Part shown: positions 18,326-29,336 of the stretch, in pieces | Position numbering within the stretch: the first letter of the stretch is position 1 | Layout: each line of letters opens with the position of its first letter | Source of the DNA: Candidatus Zemynaea palustris | GTDB taxonomy: Bacteria > Vulcanimicrobiota > Vulcanimicrobiia > Vulcanimicrobiales > Vulcanimicrobiaceae | Assembly (NCBI GenBank): GCA_003134695.1 | Contig: PLCB01000056.1 | Span: forward strand, 32,228 to 96,227 | Reading direction: 5' to 3' | DNA: 64,000 nucleotides | Notes under the pieces: generated by a model | What the model was told of the DNA's origin: nothing | Databases searched by the model: none | What the model saw: only the letters and a program-made list of their open reading frames with translations | Made by a program: the position numbers and the translations under genes

Positions 18326-18574
18326 ATTTCGGCGGAGCCGCTTCGCACGTGTGTCGGATGCCGGCTGCGTTTCCCGCAGCCGGCGCTCGTTCGCTTCGTG
18401 CGCCGCGTGGGAGGTTGGGAGCCCGACGCCGCTCGGCATCGGTCCGCCGGGCGCGGCGCATACCTATGCTCGCAAGCCTGTATCGCGCGGGTCGCCAAGA
18501 ACAAACGCTACCCCGGGCTTGCGGCAGCCGCCGCCGGCGTCGCTTTTCGCGGCCCGGCCGGCGGTGTAATATAA
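18326..18574 (+). CDS. ylxR: YlxR-family RNA-binding protein, apparent ATT start
   Basis: Conceptual translation directly after the nusA stop gives an 82-residue YlxR (DUF448): LRTCVGCRLRFPQPALVRFV, then GRGAYLCSQACIARVAKNKR. All family hallmarks are present, namely RxCVGCR, GRGAYLC and the second cysteine pair. There is no ATG, GTG, TTG or CTG between the nusA stop and the conserved RTCVGCR, so an ordinary gene caller would miss it. The likely start is ATT at 18326, immediately after the nusA TAG, with a Shine-Dalgarno-like AAGGCGAGG 5-13 bases ahead. Readthrough of the TAG is an alternative, since the frame is shared. Position between nusA and infB is the universal one. Family is certain; the initiation mechanism is not. 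Confidence 0.88.
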   Translation: MSAEPLRTCVGCRLRFPQPALVRFVRRVGGWEPDAARHRSAGRGAYLCSQACIARVAKNKRYPGLAAAAAGVAFRGPAGGVI

Positions 18575-18670
18575 GGGGGCCTCGATATGGGGCCGGAGCA
18601 ACAGCATGAAGTAAGAGGGCAGACCGCAGTGCAGCCGTTGACGCGGCGCACGGGTCATGAGAAGGACGCA

Positions 18671-21439
<2,769 letters not shown>

Positions 21440-21805
21440 GTGAAGAGAGAGCGGCAGGTTCGGATCGACCACGAATTGCAGCGCGAGCTAGCGCGCCTGA
21501 TCTCGCGCGAGCTGAGCGACCCGCGGCTCGGGTTCGTGACGGTGACCCGTGTGGAGGTCACGCAAGACCTCAATACCGCCAAGGTGTTCGTCTCGATTAT
21601 CGGTGACCGTCACGTCGCGGGACAGTCGATGGAGGCGCTGGAATCGGCGAAGAAGTTCTTGCGCGGCGAATTGGGCCGAGCCGTGAAGTTGCGCCACACG
21701 CCCGAATTGGTCTTCGTCGAAGATCGAACGACCGAGCGGGCGATCGCGCTCAGCAAAGTCCTGGCGGAGAGCGCTGCAAAGGCGGGTACCGATGCTGCAG
21801 AGTGA
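21440..21805 (+). CDS. rbfA: RbfA, 30S ribosome-binding factor A
   Basis: Cold-shock factor for 16S rRNA 5'-end maturation; KH-like fold. It has 121 residues. The GTG start follows the infB stop with no gap. VRIDHELQRELARLISREL and DPRLGFVTVTRVEVTQDLNTAKVFV match the family closely. Its end overlaps nrnA by 14 bases. Confidence 0.95.
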   Translation: MKRERQVRIDHELQRELARLISRELSDPRLGFVTVTRVEVTQDLNTAKVFVSIIGDRHVAGQSMEALESAKKFLRGELGRAVKLRHTPELVFVEDRTTERAIALSKVLAESAAKAGTDAAE

Positions 21806-22772
21806 GCTGCGCAATTCGACGACTGAAGAGGTCGTCCAAGAACTTCGCGCGCGGTCGGTCTTTGTGATGGTCAGCCACGTCAAGCCAGACGGTGATACCC
21901 TGGGGGCGGGGCTCGCACTTGGACTCGCGCTGCACTCCCTTGGAAAACGCGTCCACTACTTTCAGCAAGATCCGGTGCCGCGCAATCTGCGCTTCCTGCC
22001 CGATGCCGACAAAGTCACGCGAGATGTTCCGGCCGACTTGCCGGCCGACGCGCTCTGGGTGTTTTGCGACATGGCCGACAGCTCGCGCGCCGGCGAGTTC
22101 CTTCCGCAGCTCGAGCGCCGCAACATGCTCGACATCGATCACCATCTGGCCAATGCACGTTTCGGTGGTTTGAATTACGTCATCGATACCGAATGCTCGA
22201 CCGGCACCTGCGTGCTGCGCATCCTGCGTGGTCTCGGAACCCAGATCACGCCCGAGATCGCGACCTGCCTCTTGACGACGATCATGACCGACACCGGCGG
22301 TTTCATGCACGCGAATACGACCGCTGAAGTCTTGCGTCTCTCCGCCGAGTTGATCGAGCGTGGCGCCGACCGTGAAACGATCACCACCGAAATCTACGCC
22401 AACAAGCGTCTGGCCGCGCTCAAGGTGCTCGGCGCCGCCTTGGAACGGCTGCACCTCGAAAAGGACGGACGCTACTGCTGGTCGGTCGTCGACGACGCGA
22501 TGCTCGCCGCCGCCGGTGCCGACGGCGAAGACACCGAGGAGATCGTTCAGCATCTGCGCGAGATCGAAGGCGTCGAGGTTGCGGCCCTTTTCAAAGCCTA
22601 CGACGGCGACTTGCGCATCAGCCTGCGTAGCAACGGTCGCATCAACGTGCAGAAGGCCGCCGGGCGACTCGGCGGCGGAGGCCATTTCCGCGCATCGGGG
22701 CTGACGTATCACGGCAGCCTCGAGAACGCGATCGACGCTATGCGCGCCGCGCTCGTAGCCGAAGGTCTCTAG
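21792..22772 (+). CDS. nrnA: DHH/DHHA1 phosphoesterase, NrnA-type
   Basis: Manganese-dependent phosphoesterase related to nanoRNase/pAp phosphatase NrnA. It has 326 residues. Metal ligands are in VSHVKPDGDTLGAGLALG, CDMADS and the DHH motif MLDIDHHLAN; TDTGGFMHANT follows; the DHHA1 domain ends in GGGGHFRASG. The rbfA-nrnA-truB order is typical of Firmicutes and Actinobacteria. Such enzymes degrade short RNA oligonucleotides, pAp and sometimes cyclic dinucleotide products (pGpG, pApA). That would suit a genome rich in GGDEF/EAL genes, but the substrate is inferred. Confidence 0.9.
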   Translation: MLQSELRNSTTEEVVQELRARSVFVMVSHVKPDGDTLGAGLALGLALHSLGKRVHYFQQDPVPRNLRFLPDADKVTRDVPADLPADALWVFCDMADSSRAGEFLPQLERRNMLDIDHHLANARFGGLNYVIDTECSTGTCVLRILRGLGTQITPEIATCLLTTIMTDTGGFMHANTTAEVLRLSAELIERGADRETITTEIYANKRLAALKVLGAALERLHLEKDGRYCWSVVDDAMLAAAGADGEDTEEIVQHLREIEGVEVAALFKAYDGDLRISLRSNGRINVQKAAGRLGGGGHFRASGLTYHGSLENAIDAMRAALVAEGL

Positions 22773-22794
22773 TGTCCCGGCCGGGACACTAGAG
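22767..22794. repeat. 28-base perfect palindrome between nrnA and truB
   Basis: Bases 22767-22794 equal their own reverse complement exactly, with centre CCGG/CCGG. It includes the TAG stop of nrnA. As RNA it would form a 12-base-pair stem with a 4-base loop. No T-run follows (next bases TATTCC), so it is a poor rho-independent terminator. It may be an RNA-processing hairpin, an intergenic repeat element, or a two-fold protein site. Confidence 0.8.
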
Positions 22795-22807
22795 TATTCC
22801 GGATCCG

Positions 22808-23677
22808 ATGCTCGGATTCGTGAACGTCTTCAAGCCGTCGGGACCGACGTCGACCCAAGTCGGCACGCGCGTCCGGCACATCTTCGCGCGCCATTTCGGC
22901 GAGCGTCTGCCGATCGGTCATTTGGGGACGCTCGATCCCGACGCGGCGGGCGTTCTGCCCCTGGCGCTCGGAAAGGCGACGCGGCTCATTCCGCTGGTCG
23001 AGGATCGACGCAAATCCTATGTCTTTACGCTGTCACTCGGTCACGCGACCGACACGGGCGACGCGAGCGGCGCGACGATCCGCGAGACGCCGGTACCGGC
23101 CGACGCGAAAGCGCTGCTGGAGAAGGTGTTGCCGCTCTTCATCGGCGCGCTCGAACAGGTCCCGCCGATGTATAGCGCGGTCCATCATGGCGGAAGACGG
23201 CTCTACGAGATCGCGCGCGAGGGCCTGGTCGTCGATCGGGTGTCGCGCAAGATCACGATCTACGGTTTGACGCTGCTGGGCTATGAAGAAGGGCTCGCAC
23301 GGCTCGCTTGTGCCTGCTCCGAAGGGACGTACGTGCGCACGTTGTGCGAAGATCTCGGCGACGCGATCGGCTGCGCCGCGCACATGGGGGCGCTCTTGCG
23401 CGACGCGGTCGGACCGTTCGTCCTTTACGAGAGCCTGACGCTCGACCAAATCGCAGCCGCTCCGCTGGATGCGATCGTCCCGCCGGAACGCGTGATCCCG
23501 TTACCGACGATCGTTCTCGACGGGCGCGGCGCCGCCGATTTTCGGGCGGGCCGTCTGGTTCCGCTGCCGACCGGCGCGGTCGCCAAACATGTTTTCGTTC
23601 GCGACAACTCGCGAGTGCTGGTCGGCGTCGGCGAAGCGGTCGGCGCCCTGCTGGCCCCGCGGAAGGTCTTCTTGTGA
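22808..23677 (+). CDS. truB: TruB, tRNA pseudouridine-55 synthase
   Basis: Makes pseudouridine 55 in the T-loop of tRNA. It has 289 residues. The catalytic aspartate is in GHLGTLDPDAAGVLPLALG; other family segments are KSYVFTLSLGHATDTGDASG, VPPMYSAVHHGGRRLYEIAR and EGTYVRTLCEDLG. A short C-terminal extension follows. Its stop overlaps the GTG of ribF (GTGA). Confidence 0.95.
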   Translation: MLGFVNVFKPSGPTSTQVGTRVRHIFARHFGERLPIGHLGTLDPDAAGVLPLALGKATRLIPLVEDRRKSYVFTLSLGHATDTGDASGATIRETPVPADAKALLEKVLPLFIGALEQVPPMYSAVHHGGRRLYEIAREGLVVDRVSRKITIYGLTLLGYEEGLARLACACSEGTYVRTLCEDLGDAIGCAAHMGALLRDAVGPFVLYESLTLDQIAAAPLDAIVPPERVIPLPTIVLDGRGAADFRAGRLVPLPTGAVAKHVFVRDNSRVLVGVGEAVGALLAPRKVFL

Positions 23678-24600
23678 GGATCTACCGGCAGCTCGAGGCG
23701 AGCGGCGACACGCGGCCACTGGTGCTCGCGATCGGTTTTTTCGACGGCTTGCATCGCGGCCACCGCGAGATCGTCAAAGCCGTGTTGCGGCTGCGCCGGC
23801 CGGGCTATCGCGCGGCGGCGCTGACGTTTCGGAACCACCCCGCGACGCACTTGCGTCCCGAGCATGTCCCCGCGCTGCTCACCACGTTGGAGGAGCGCGT
23901 CAACTTGCTCGCGTCGACCGGCGTCGACGAGCTCTATCTCGTGCCGTTTGACGATCGCATCGCGAGCATCGAAGCGCGAGCCTTTCTCGAAGACGTGCTC
24001 GTCGGAAAACTCGGAATTCGTGCGCTCGTCTTCGGCGACGATTTTCGATTCGGTGCCCATCGTGGCGGCGACGCGCGCTTGGCAGAAGACGTCTTGCGCG
24101 CGCTCGGCGTCGCGGTGCACGCGGTAGCGCCGCTTCTCGATGAAGGCGATCCGGTTTCGAGCACGCGCATCCGCGCGGCGCTGGGGTGCGGAGATTTCGA
24201 AACCGTGAACCGGCTGTTGGGCGAACCGTACGCGTTGCGCGGCCGCGTGGTTCTCGGGCACGGGCGCGGCCACGCTCTCGGATTCCCAACCGCCAACCTC
24301 GACGTCGCGGCGGAGAAGACGCTGCCGCGCGACGGCGTCTATCGCGCCACGGCGCGCGTCGACGGTCGCGACCATCAGAGCCTAGTCTCGATCGGCGACA
24401 ACCCGACCTTCGGCGGCGGCCCGAAAACGGTCGAGGCTTGGTTGCTCGACTTCAGCCGGTCGATGTACGGCGAGGAACTCGCCTTGCGCGATTTCCACTT
24501 CATCCGCGAGCAGCGGACGTTTTCGAACGTCGAGGAGCTGGTCGCGCAGATGCAGGAGGATGCAACTCACGTGCACTTCCCGGCGTTCAGTTTAACGTGA
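23674..24600 (+). CDS. ribF: RibF, bifunctional riboflavin kinase / FAD synthetase
   Basis: Converts riboflavin to FMN and FMN to FAD. It has 308 residues from a GTG overlapping truB. The N-terminal FAD synthetase half shows GFFDGLHRGHREIV (usual form GNFDGVHxGH), FGDDFRFGAHRGGD and VSSTRIRAAL. The C-terminal kinase half shows RGRVVLGHGRGHALGFPTAN, DGVYRA and SIGDNPTFGGG. Both active sites look complete. The rpsO gene that often follows ribF is absent; a thioredoxin-like gene takes its place. Confidence 0.95.
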   Translation: MRIYRQLEASGDTRPLVLAIGFFDGLHRGHREIVKAVLRLRRPGYRAAALTFRNHPATHLRPEHVPALLTTLEERVNLLASTGVDELYLVPFDDRIASIEARAFLEDVLVGKLGIRALVFGDDFRFGAHRGGDARLAEDVLRALGVAVHAVAPLLDEGDPVSSTRIRAALGCGDFETVNRLLGEPYALRGRVVLGHGRGHALGFPTANLDVAAEKTLPRDGVYRATARVDGRDHQSLVSIGDNPTFGGGPKTVEAWLLDFSRSMYGEELALRDFHFIREQRTFSNVEELVAQMQEDATHVHFPAFSLT

Positions 24601-25109
24601 GAACGAGATCGGCTTTGACTGGAAGAGTGCTCTCGACGGCGGCGCTCTCGGCTGCGCTCTTGACGGCGGGTACCCTTGCGCTCGCCGGCGTTCCGCAGGC
24701 GGGCCAGCCTGCGCCGGCGTTCTCTTTACCAAAGGCCGCCGGCAACGGCAACGTTACGATGGCGTCGCTCAGACGGAAGCCCGTTTATCTCAATTTTTTC
24801 GCGAACTGGTGCGCTCCGTGCAACGAGGAGGCGCCGTCCATCGTCGAGCTCTACAAGAAATATCGCGGGCGCGGCTTGGTGACGGTCGGCGTCGACGAGC
24901 TCGAATCCTCGAAGAGAGCGCTCGAGTTCGCGAACAAGTATCACTACCCTTTTGCGGTCGTCGTCGACGACGGCAAGATGGGGAATGATTATGGCGTCCT
25001 GGGGATGCCAGTGCACGTATTCATCGATCGCTCGGGCAAGATTAGCACCTATCGGCTCGGCGAGATGTCGCCGGCCGAAATCGAAGCGGCCATCAAGAAA
25101 ATCCTCTAG
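24597..25109 (+). CDS. TlpA/ResA-like exported thioredoxin-fold protein
   Basis: Has 170 residues from a GTG overlapping the ribF stop. An N-terminal signal or anchor helix (about 10-30, ending LALAG) precedes a TlpA-type thioredoxin domain: QPAPAFSLP, YLNFFANWCAPCNEEAPS with the redox pair WCAPC, the cis-proline segment VLGMPVHVFIDRSGKI, and a final helix. Expected outside the cytoplasmic membrane, reducing disulfides, for example in cytochrome c assembly. Its partner proteins are not visible here. Translationally coupled to ribF. Confidence 0.88.
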   Translation: MRTRSALTGRVLSTAALSAALLTAGTLALAGVPQAGQPAPAFSLPKAAGNGNVTMASLRRKPVYLNFFANWCAPCNEEAPSIVELYKKYRGRGLVTVGVDELESSKRALEFANKYHYPFAVVVDDGKMGNDYGVLGMPVHVFIDRSGKISTYRLGEMSPAEIEAAIKKIL

Positions 25110-25174
25110 CCGCGGGGCAAGGAGCGGACAGGCCCTGTTTTGAAGTGGAGCAGTACCACCGGGGAGGATGCTCG

Positions 25175-25681
25175 ATGTATAGACATTCGTTTGTGTTTGC
25201 TTGTTCCGTTTTTTTGCTAATCGGCGCGACTTCGGCGTCACTGATGGCCGACGCGCCGCAGAAGCTGCCGCCGGGGATGACGCCGGCGATTTTCAAAATG
25301 ATCATGACGCCGGGACCCAAACATCCGGCGGGCCTACCGCCCGACGTCAAGCCATACCTCGGCTGCATCCCGACGATGGGCTACCATTATGCACGCCCGC
25401 AAGATTGGCCATTCGGACCGATCTATGGCTGGTATAAGGGGAAGCCGACCTTCACCGAGGTCATGGTCGACGCCAAACTGTTCAAGGCCGGGAAGAGTTG
25501 GAACGAAGTGTTAAAGCCGCTGCCCGGCTATAAAATCGATCATGTCGACATTTGGTACGAAGCTCACGGTCACCCCGCCTACGAGATTCCGCACTACGAC
25601 ATTCACGCATGGTACATACCTCGCTCGGAGTACATGTACTTCTGCAACAACACGTCGGGCAAGAGACCGGCATTTCTGTAA
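25175..25681 (+). CDS. Secreted protein of unknown function, His/Tyr-rich (possibly TTHB210-like)
   Basis: Has 168 residues from the ATG at 25175, six bases after a strong GGGGAGGA; an upstream in-frame start at 25145 would spoil the signal peptide. After a signal sequence (about 4-26, ending LMADA) the mature protein is rich in Pro, Tyr and His: GCIPTMGYHYARPQDWPFG, then IWYEAHGHPAYEIPHYDIHA. Two cysteines could form one disulfide. The MGYHY...HYDIH pattern reminds me of DUF5602/TTHB210-type extracellular proteins, possible metal binders, but I cannot confirm that. Stands alone between tlpA-like and diguanylate cyclase genes. Confidence 0.65.
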   Translation: MYRHSFVFACSVFLLIGATSASLMADAPQKLPPGMTPAIFKMIMTPGPKHPAGLPPDVKPYLGCIPTMGYHYARPQDWPFGPIYGWYKGKPTFTEVMVDAKLFKAGKSWNEVLKPLPGYKIDHVDIWYEAHGHPAYEIPHYDIHAWYIPRSEYMYFCNNTSGKRPAFL

Positions 25682-25739
25682 CAAGATCCAGCACCGCGCG
25701 CAAAAAGATTTTGTAGCAAGCGACGTGATGCGGGTCACT

Positions 25740-25754
25740 CGGCCCTGACGGCCG
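25740..25754 (+). terminator. Weak hairpin after the 25175 gene
   Basis: CGGCC, a 5-base loop, then GGCCG, about 60 bases downstream of the stop, followed by a weakly T-rich stretch (TATCCTTCTT). Possible terminator for the secreted-protein gene; it sits just ahead of the next gene's start at 25782. Confidence 0.3.
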
Positions 25755-25781
25755 GGTATCCTTCTTGCCGACAAAGAGAAT

Positions 25782-27209
25782 GTGGAAAACTGGCCGCAAA
25801 CGCCCGGTTCTGCGGGCCGCGGCCCGGGAGTCGCACTGGACGATCGCGCCAAGATCGGAATAGGCCAGGGCGGCGTTCTTATTGCGACCGCGGGATTGGT
25901 TTTACTTGCGACCGCCTTTGCGGCGCGCTATGGCGCGATTGCGGGGCCCAACGTCCAGCCGTTTCTGCCGATTTCCGCGACCATCTGGGCGCTGGCCGAA
26001 GCCCTCACCGCGTTCTTGCTTTTCGCACGGTTTTGGGCCACCGGGCGGCTCGGTTTTGGAATCATAGGCGTAGCGTACGCGTTGTGCTCCATGCTCACCG
26101 CGCCGTACCTTACCTTTTTTCCGCAGGTCTTTCAAACGGGACGCCAATCGCTCGGCGACCAGCAGATTTCAATCTACCTGTGGAGCGCGTGGCACGTCTT
26201 ATTCCCGTTGCTCGTGGCGCTCGGCATGATGGTGGAGGGGCGGTCGAGAGGCCAGATCGTCCGAGCGCGTGGTTTAATGGCGGCTCTCATGCTCGCGGGC
26301 AGCGCGGTGCTGGCGGCCTTGATTTCCGGACTGGCGTACGCCGGCCGCAACGCGTTGCCGCCCGTAATCGGTGCGGGCCGCCTCTTACCGAGCTTTACGC
26401 ATGTCGGGGCGCCGGCGCTTGCGCTCGCCAACGGGTTGGCTTGCATTTACGTCTGGAGGCTCGTTCGGCCGGTGAGTACGCTGCAGGCTGCACTCGTGGT
26501 CGCCCTGCTCACCTCCGCGTGCGATGCGTTCCTGAATGCCTTTTCGGCCAGCCGCTATTCGTACGCGTGGTATGTCGGAAAAGCCGAGTCGATACTAACC
26601 GCGAGCGTCGTGTTGTTCATGCTCTTGATCGAACTCGTGATCTTATATCGCCGCCTGAGAGAATCCGCGTCGGTCGATGCCCTCACCGGACTTGCCAATC
26701 GCCGCACCTTCGACGAGCAGTTCGGTTGGACTCTCGGCAATACGCGAAGGCGCGCCGCCAACATCGCGCTCTTGATGATCGACATCGACCACTTTAAGAA
26801 ACTCAACGACCGGTTCGGCCATTCCGCCGGCGACGAATACTTGCGGGCGGTCGGCGCGGTCCTCCGGTCCTCGTTGGCGCGAGCTCAAGACCTGGTAGCC
26901 CGTTATGGGGGCGAGGAATTCGTCGTCGTTCTGCCCGATACGCCACTCGAGGGAGTGCGAGTGGTCGCCGAAAAAATCCGGGCCGGCATCGCTGCCCTCG
27001 ACGTCTGCCACAGTAGCACCGCGCTCGAGAAGATCACCATCTCGATCGGCGGTGCTTTTTCCACCTCGTCGGCTCTCGACGCGCGCGCGCTCTTCGATGC
27101 AGCCGATTGGGCAATGTACGATGCTAAGCAACGTGGGCGCGATCGCGTGGTGCTTCGCGAGCTGCGCGACGAGCATATGCGCGTCCCGGCGTTGCTGCAG
27201 CACGGCTAA
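25782..27209 (+). CDS. Membrane diguanylate cyclase (MASE4-like sensor + GGDEF)
   Basis: Makes cyclic di-GMP. It has 475 residues from a GTG. Residues about 25-285 are a multi-helix membrane region (roughly eight helices) resembling the MASE4 sensor domain. The GGDEF domain follows: VDALTGLANRRTFDEQF, IDIDHFKKLNDRFGHSAGDEY, and the active-site GGEEF near residue 378. The inhibitory RxxD site (RAQD) sits exactly five residues before it, so product feedback is likely intact. No EAL domain. Its stop is five bases from the convergent ClpE-like gene. A distant relative of the N-termini of the two GGDEF-EAL proteins at 47.7 and 56.3 kb. Confidence 0.9.
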   Translation: MENWPQTPGSAGRGPGVALDDRAKIGIGQGGVLIATAGLVLLATAFAARYGAIAGPNVQPFLPISATIWALAEALTAFLLFARFWATGRLGFGIIGVAYALCSMLTAPYLTFFPQVFQTGRQSLGDQQISIYLWSAWHVLFPLLVALGMMVEGRSRGQIVRARGLMAALMLAGSAVLAALISGLAYAGRNALPPVIGAGRLLPSFTHVGAPALALANGLACIYVWRLVRPVSTLQAALVVALLTSACDAFLNAFSASRYSYAWYVGKAESILTASVVLFMLLIELVILYRRLRESASVDALTGLANRRTFDEQFGWTLGNTRRRAANIALLMIDIDHFKKLNDRFGHSAGDEYLRAVGAVLRSSLARAQDLVARYGGEEFVVVLPDTPLEGVRVVAEKIRAGIAALDVCHSSTALEKITISIGGAFSTSSALDARALFDAADWAMYDAKQRGRDRVVLRELRDEHMRVPALLQHG

Positions 27210-27214
27210 AAGAA

Positions 27215-29164
27215 CTAGGCGGCGATGACGTCGATCATCTCGCCGCGCAGCTCGACCTTCGCTTGGCCGCCTTCCTTGATGTCGCCGCGCAGGATCGCGC
27301 TCGACAGCGGGTTGGTGACGAAGCGCGCGATGGTGCGGGCGACGTAGCGGGCGCCGCTCCCGGCGGCGATGCTTTCCTTTGCCAAGAACTCGCGGGCGGC
27401 GTCGGTCAGCGAAATCGTCACGCGCAGCGCGCCCAAACGGCTGGCGACGGCATGCATCTGTAACTCGACGATCGCCTCGATCTCGGGCATGCCGAGCGGG
27501 TTGAAGTGAACGACGTCGTCGATGCGGTTGAGCAATTCCGGCCTCAGGTAAATCTCCAGCTCGCTCGAGTCGGCGTTACTGGTCAAGATCAGGATCGCGT
27601 GACGAAAATCGATCGTACGACCTTTGGCGTCGGTCACGCGACCGTCGTCGAGAATCTGCAACAGCACCGCCGCGACGTCCGCGTGTGCCTTTTCGAGCTC
27701 GTCGAAGAGCACGACGCAGTACGGCCGCCGCCGGACCGGTTCGGTCAATTGGCCCGCTTCGTCGTGGCCCGCGTATCCCGGAGGTGCGCCGAGCAGGCGC
27801 GAGACGGTGTGCGCTTCCGTGTATTCGCTGAGATCGATGCGCACCAGCGCGTCCTCGCTGCCGAACAACTCGCCCGCCAGGGCGCGCGCGAGTTCGGTCT
27901 TACCGACGCCGCTCGGCCCGACAAACAAAAACCCGCCGAGCGGCTTGCGCGGATCTTTCAAGCCGGCACGCCCGCGCCGAATCGCCTGCGCGACGAGGCG
28001 AATCGCTTCGTCTTGCCCCACGATGCGCGCGCCGAGCGTCGTCTCCAGTTGCAGAAGATTGCGCGTCTGCGCTTCGTCGAGCGATCCCTGAGGTATGCCG
28101 GTCCACTTGGAAACGATCGCGGAGATGTCGTCGACTTCGACCGCAAAACCACGGCGCAGCGCGACCGACGCGGCCGCTTCGTCGACCAGATCGATGGCCT
28201 TGTCCGGCAAGAAGCGGTCGACGATGTAACGCGCGGAGAGCTGCGCGGCAGCGTCGAGTGAGGCGTCGTCGATCGAGACGCCGTGGTGCGTCGCATAGCG
28301 GTCGCGCAAGCCTTTGAGAATGTTGATGGTCTGCTCGATCGTCGGCTCGCTCACCATCACGGGCTGGAAGCGCCGCTCGAGGGCTGAATCGGCTTCGATG
28401 TGCTTGCGATACTCTTCGAACGTCGTCGCCCCGATGCACTGCAGCTCGCCCCGCGCTAGTTCGGGCTTGATCATCGACGAAAGGTCGAGCGAACCCTCGG
28501 CCGCGCCGGCACCGACCAGCGTGTGCAACTCGTCAATAAAGAGAACGATCTCGCGCGCGGCGCGCCGAATCTCGTCGAGGATTCTCTTGACGCGCGCCTC
28601 GAACTCGCCGCGATACTTGGTTCCGGCGACGAGCGGGCCAAGCGAAAGCGAGAGGACACGCTTGTCGCGCAGCGGGGCCGGAACGTCGCCACGCGCGATT
28701 CGCTGAGCGAGCCCTTCCACCACCGCCGTCTTTCCGACGCCGGGATCGCCGACGAGAACCGGATTGTTCTTGCTGCGCCGCGAGAGAATCGCGATCACGC
28801 GCTCGATCTCGTCCTCGCGGCCGATCACGGGATCGAGCTCGCCGGCGCGCGCCGCCGCCGTCAAGTCCCGCGAATATGCCGAGAGGGTCGGCGTGCCGCT
28901 CCGCAGGCGCTTCGCCCACTCGCGCGGATCGGCCGACGACAGTTCACGCTCGCCGCTGCCACGTTGCAGGCGATCGAGTGCATACGTCGTGCCGACCGCG
29001 AGTGCGACCGCGGCCAGCGCCGAGCCGATCAGCGTTAGCGGCGCCGTGCGCCGCCGGCGCGCACACGAATCGCAGACCTCGGCCTCGACCCATGCCCCCG
29101 ACCGCAAGGCTAGGTCGCGCACCGTTGCCGGGCGCAGTCCACAACTCGCGCAGATCGTCGTCAT
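27215..29164 (-). CDS. ClpE/ClpC-like AAA+ unfoldase with N-terminal zinc finger and membrane anchor
   Basis: Has 649 residues from the ATG at 29164 (AGGGTGAGG just before it); the open frame extends further upstream but without family sequence. Residues 1-40 are a four-cysteine zinc finger (CASC at 5-8, CDSC at 31-34) like that of ClpE. A hydrophobic helix follows (about 42-63), and the usual Clp N-domain is missing. Then come two AAA+ modules: D1 with [17 protein letters not shown] and [18 protein letters not shown], and D2 with [20 protein letters not shown] and the Clp/HSP100 C-terminal domain. A short linker (SKWTGIP) lies between; there is no long M-domain. Inferred: a membrane-tethered protein unfoldase, perhaps feeding ClpP. 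No clpP is in the window. Confidence 0.9.
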   Translation of the reverse strand: MTTICASCGLRPATVRDLALRSGAWVEAEVCDSCARRRRTAPLTLIGSALAAVALAVGTTYALDRLQRGSGERELSSADPREWAKRLRSGTPTLSAYSRDLTAAARAGELDPVIGREDEIERVIAILSRRSKNNPVLVGDPGVGKTAVVEGLAQRIARGDVPAPLRDKRVLSLSLGPLVAGTKYRGEFEARVKRILDEIRRAAREIVLFIDELHTLVGAGAAEGSLDLSSMIKPELARGELQCIGATTFEEYRKHIEADSALERRFQPVMVSEPTIEQTINILKGLRDRYATHHGVSIDDASLDAAAQLSARYIVDRFLPDKAIDLVDEAAASVALRRGFAVEVDDISAIVSKWTGIPQGSLDEAQTRNLLQLETTLGARIVGQDEAIRLVAQAIRRGRAGLKDPRKPLGGFLFVGPSGVGKTELARALAGELFGSEDALVRIDLSEYTEAHTVSRLLGAPPGYAGHDEAGQLTEPVRRRPYCVVLFDELEKAHADVAAVLLQILDDGRVTDAKGRTIDFRHAILILTSNADSSELEIYLRPELLNRIDDVVHFNPLGMPEIEAIVELQMHAVASRLGALRVTISLTDAAREFLAKESIAAGSGARYVARTIARFVTNPLSSAILRGDIKEGGQAKVELRGEMIDVIAA

Positions 29165-29188
29165 CCTCACCCTTCGTACCGAGCGGCC

Positions 29189-29213
29189 AGAGAGCCGGTT
29201 GCACCGGCGCTCT
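29189..29213. promoter_or_regulatory. Inverted repeat upstream of the ClpE-like gene
   Basis: Two 11-base arms with a single mismatch (AGAGAGCCGGT / ACCGGCGCTCT) around a 3-base loop, 25 bases upstream of the minus-strand start and inside the 172-base divergent gap to the ferredoxin gene. It could be an mRNA hairpin in the clp leader or an operator. It matches neither the CIRCE element nor the CtsR direct repeat. Otherwise I see no clear promoter in 29165-29336. Confidence 0.45.
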
Positions 29214-29336
29214 AAGACCTTTGTCGGCAGCGGCGTGTCTTCGCGCCAGGGCCAGCGGCGTCCCATCGGAGGACCGCCGAGGCGACGTCCCCAATACGCC
29301 TTCCTCCGCGACTGAAGGGGCAGCTCGACTTTTCTC

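Noticed and set aside
22767..22794. Palindrome as a rho-independent terminator
   Set aside because: No T-run on either side; kept as a palindrome of unknown function.
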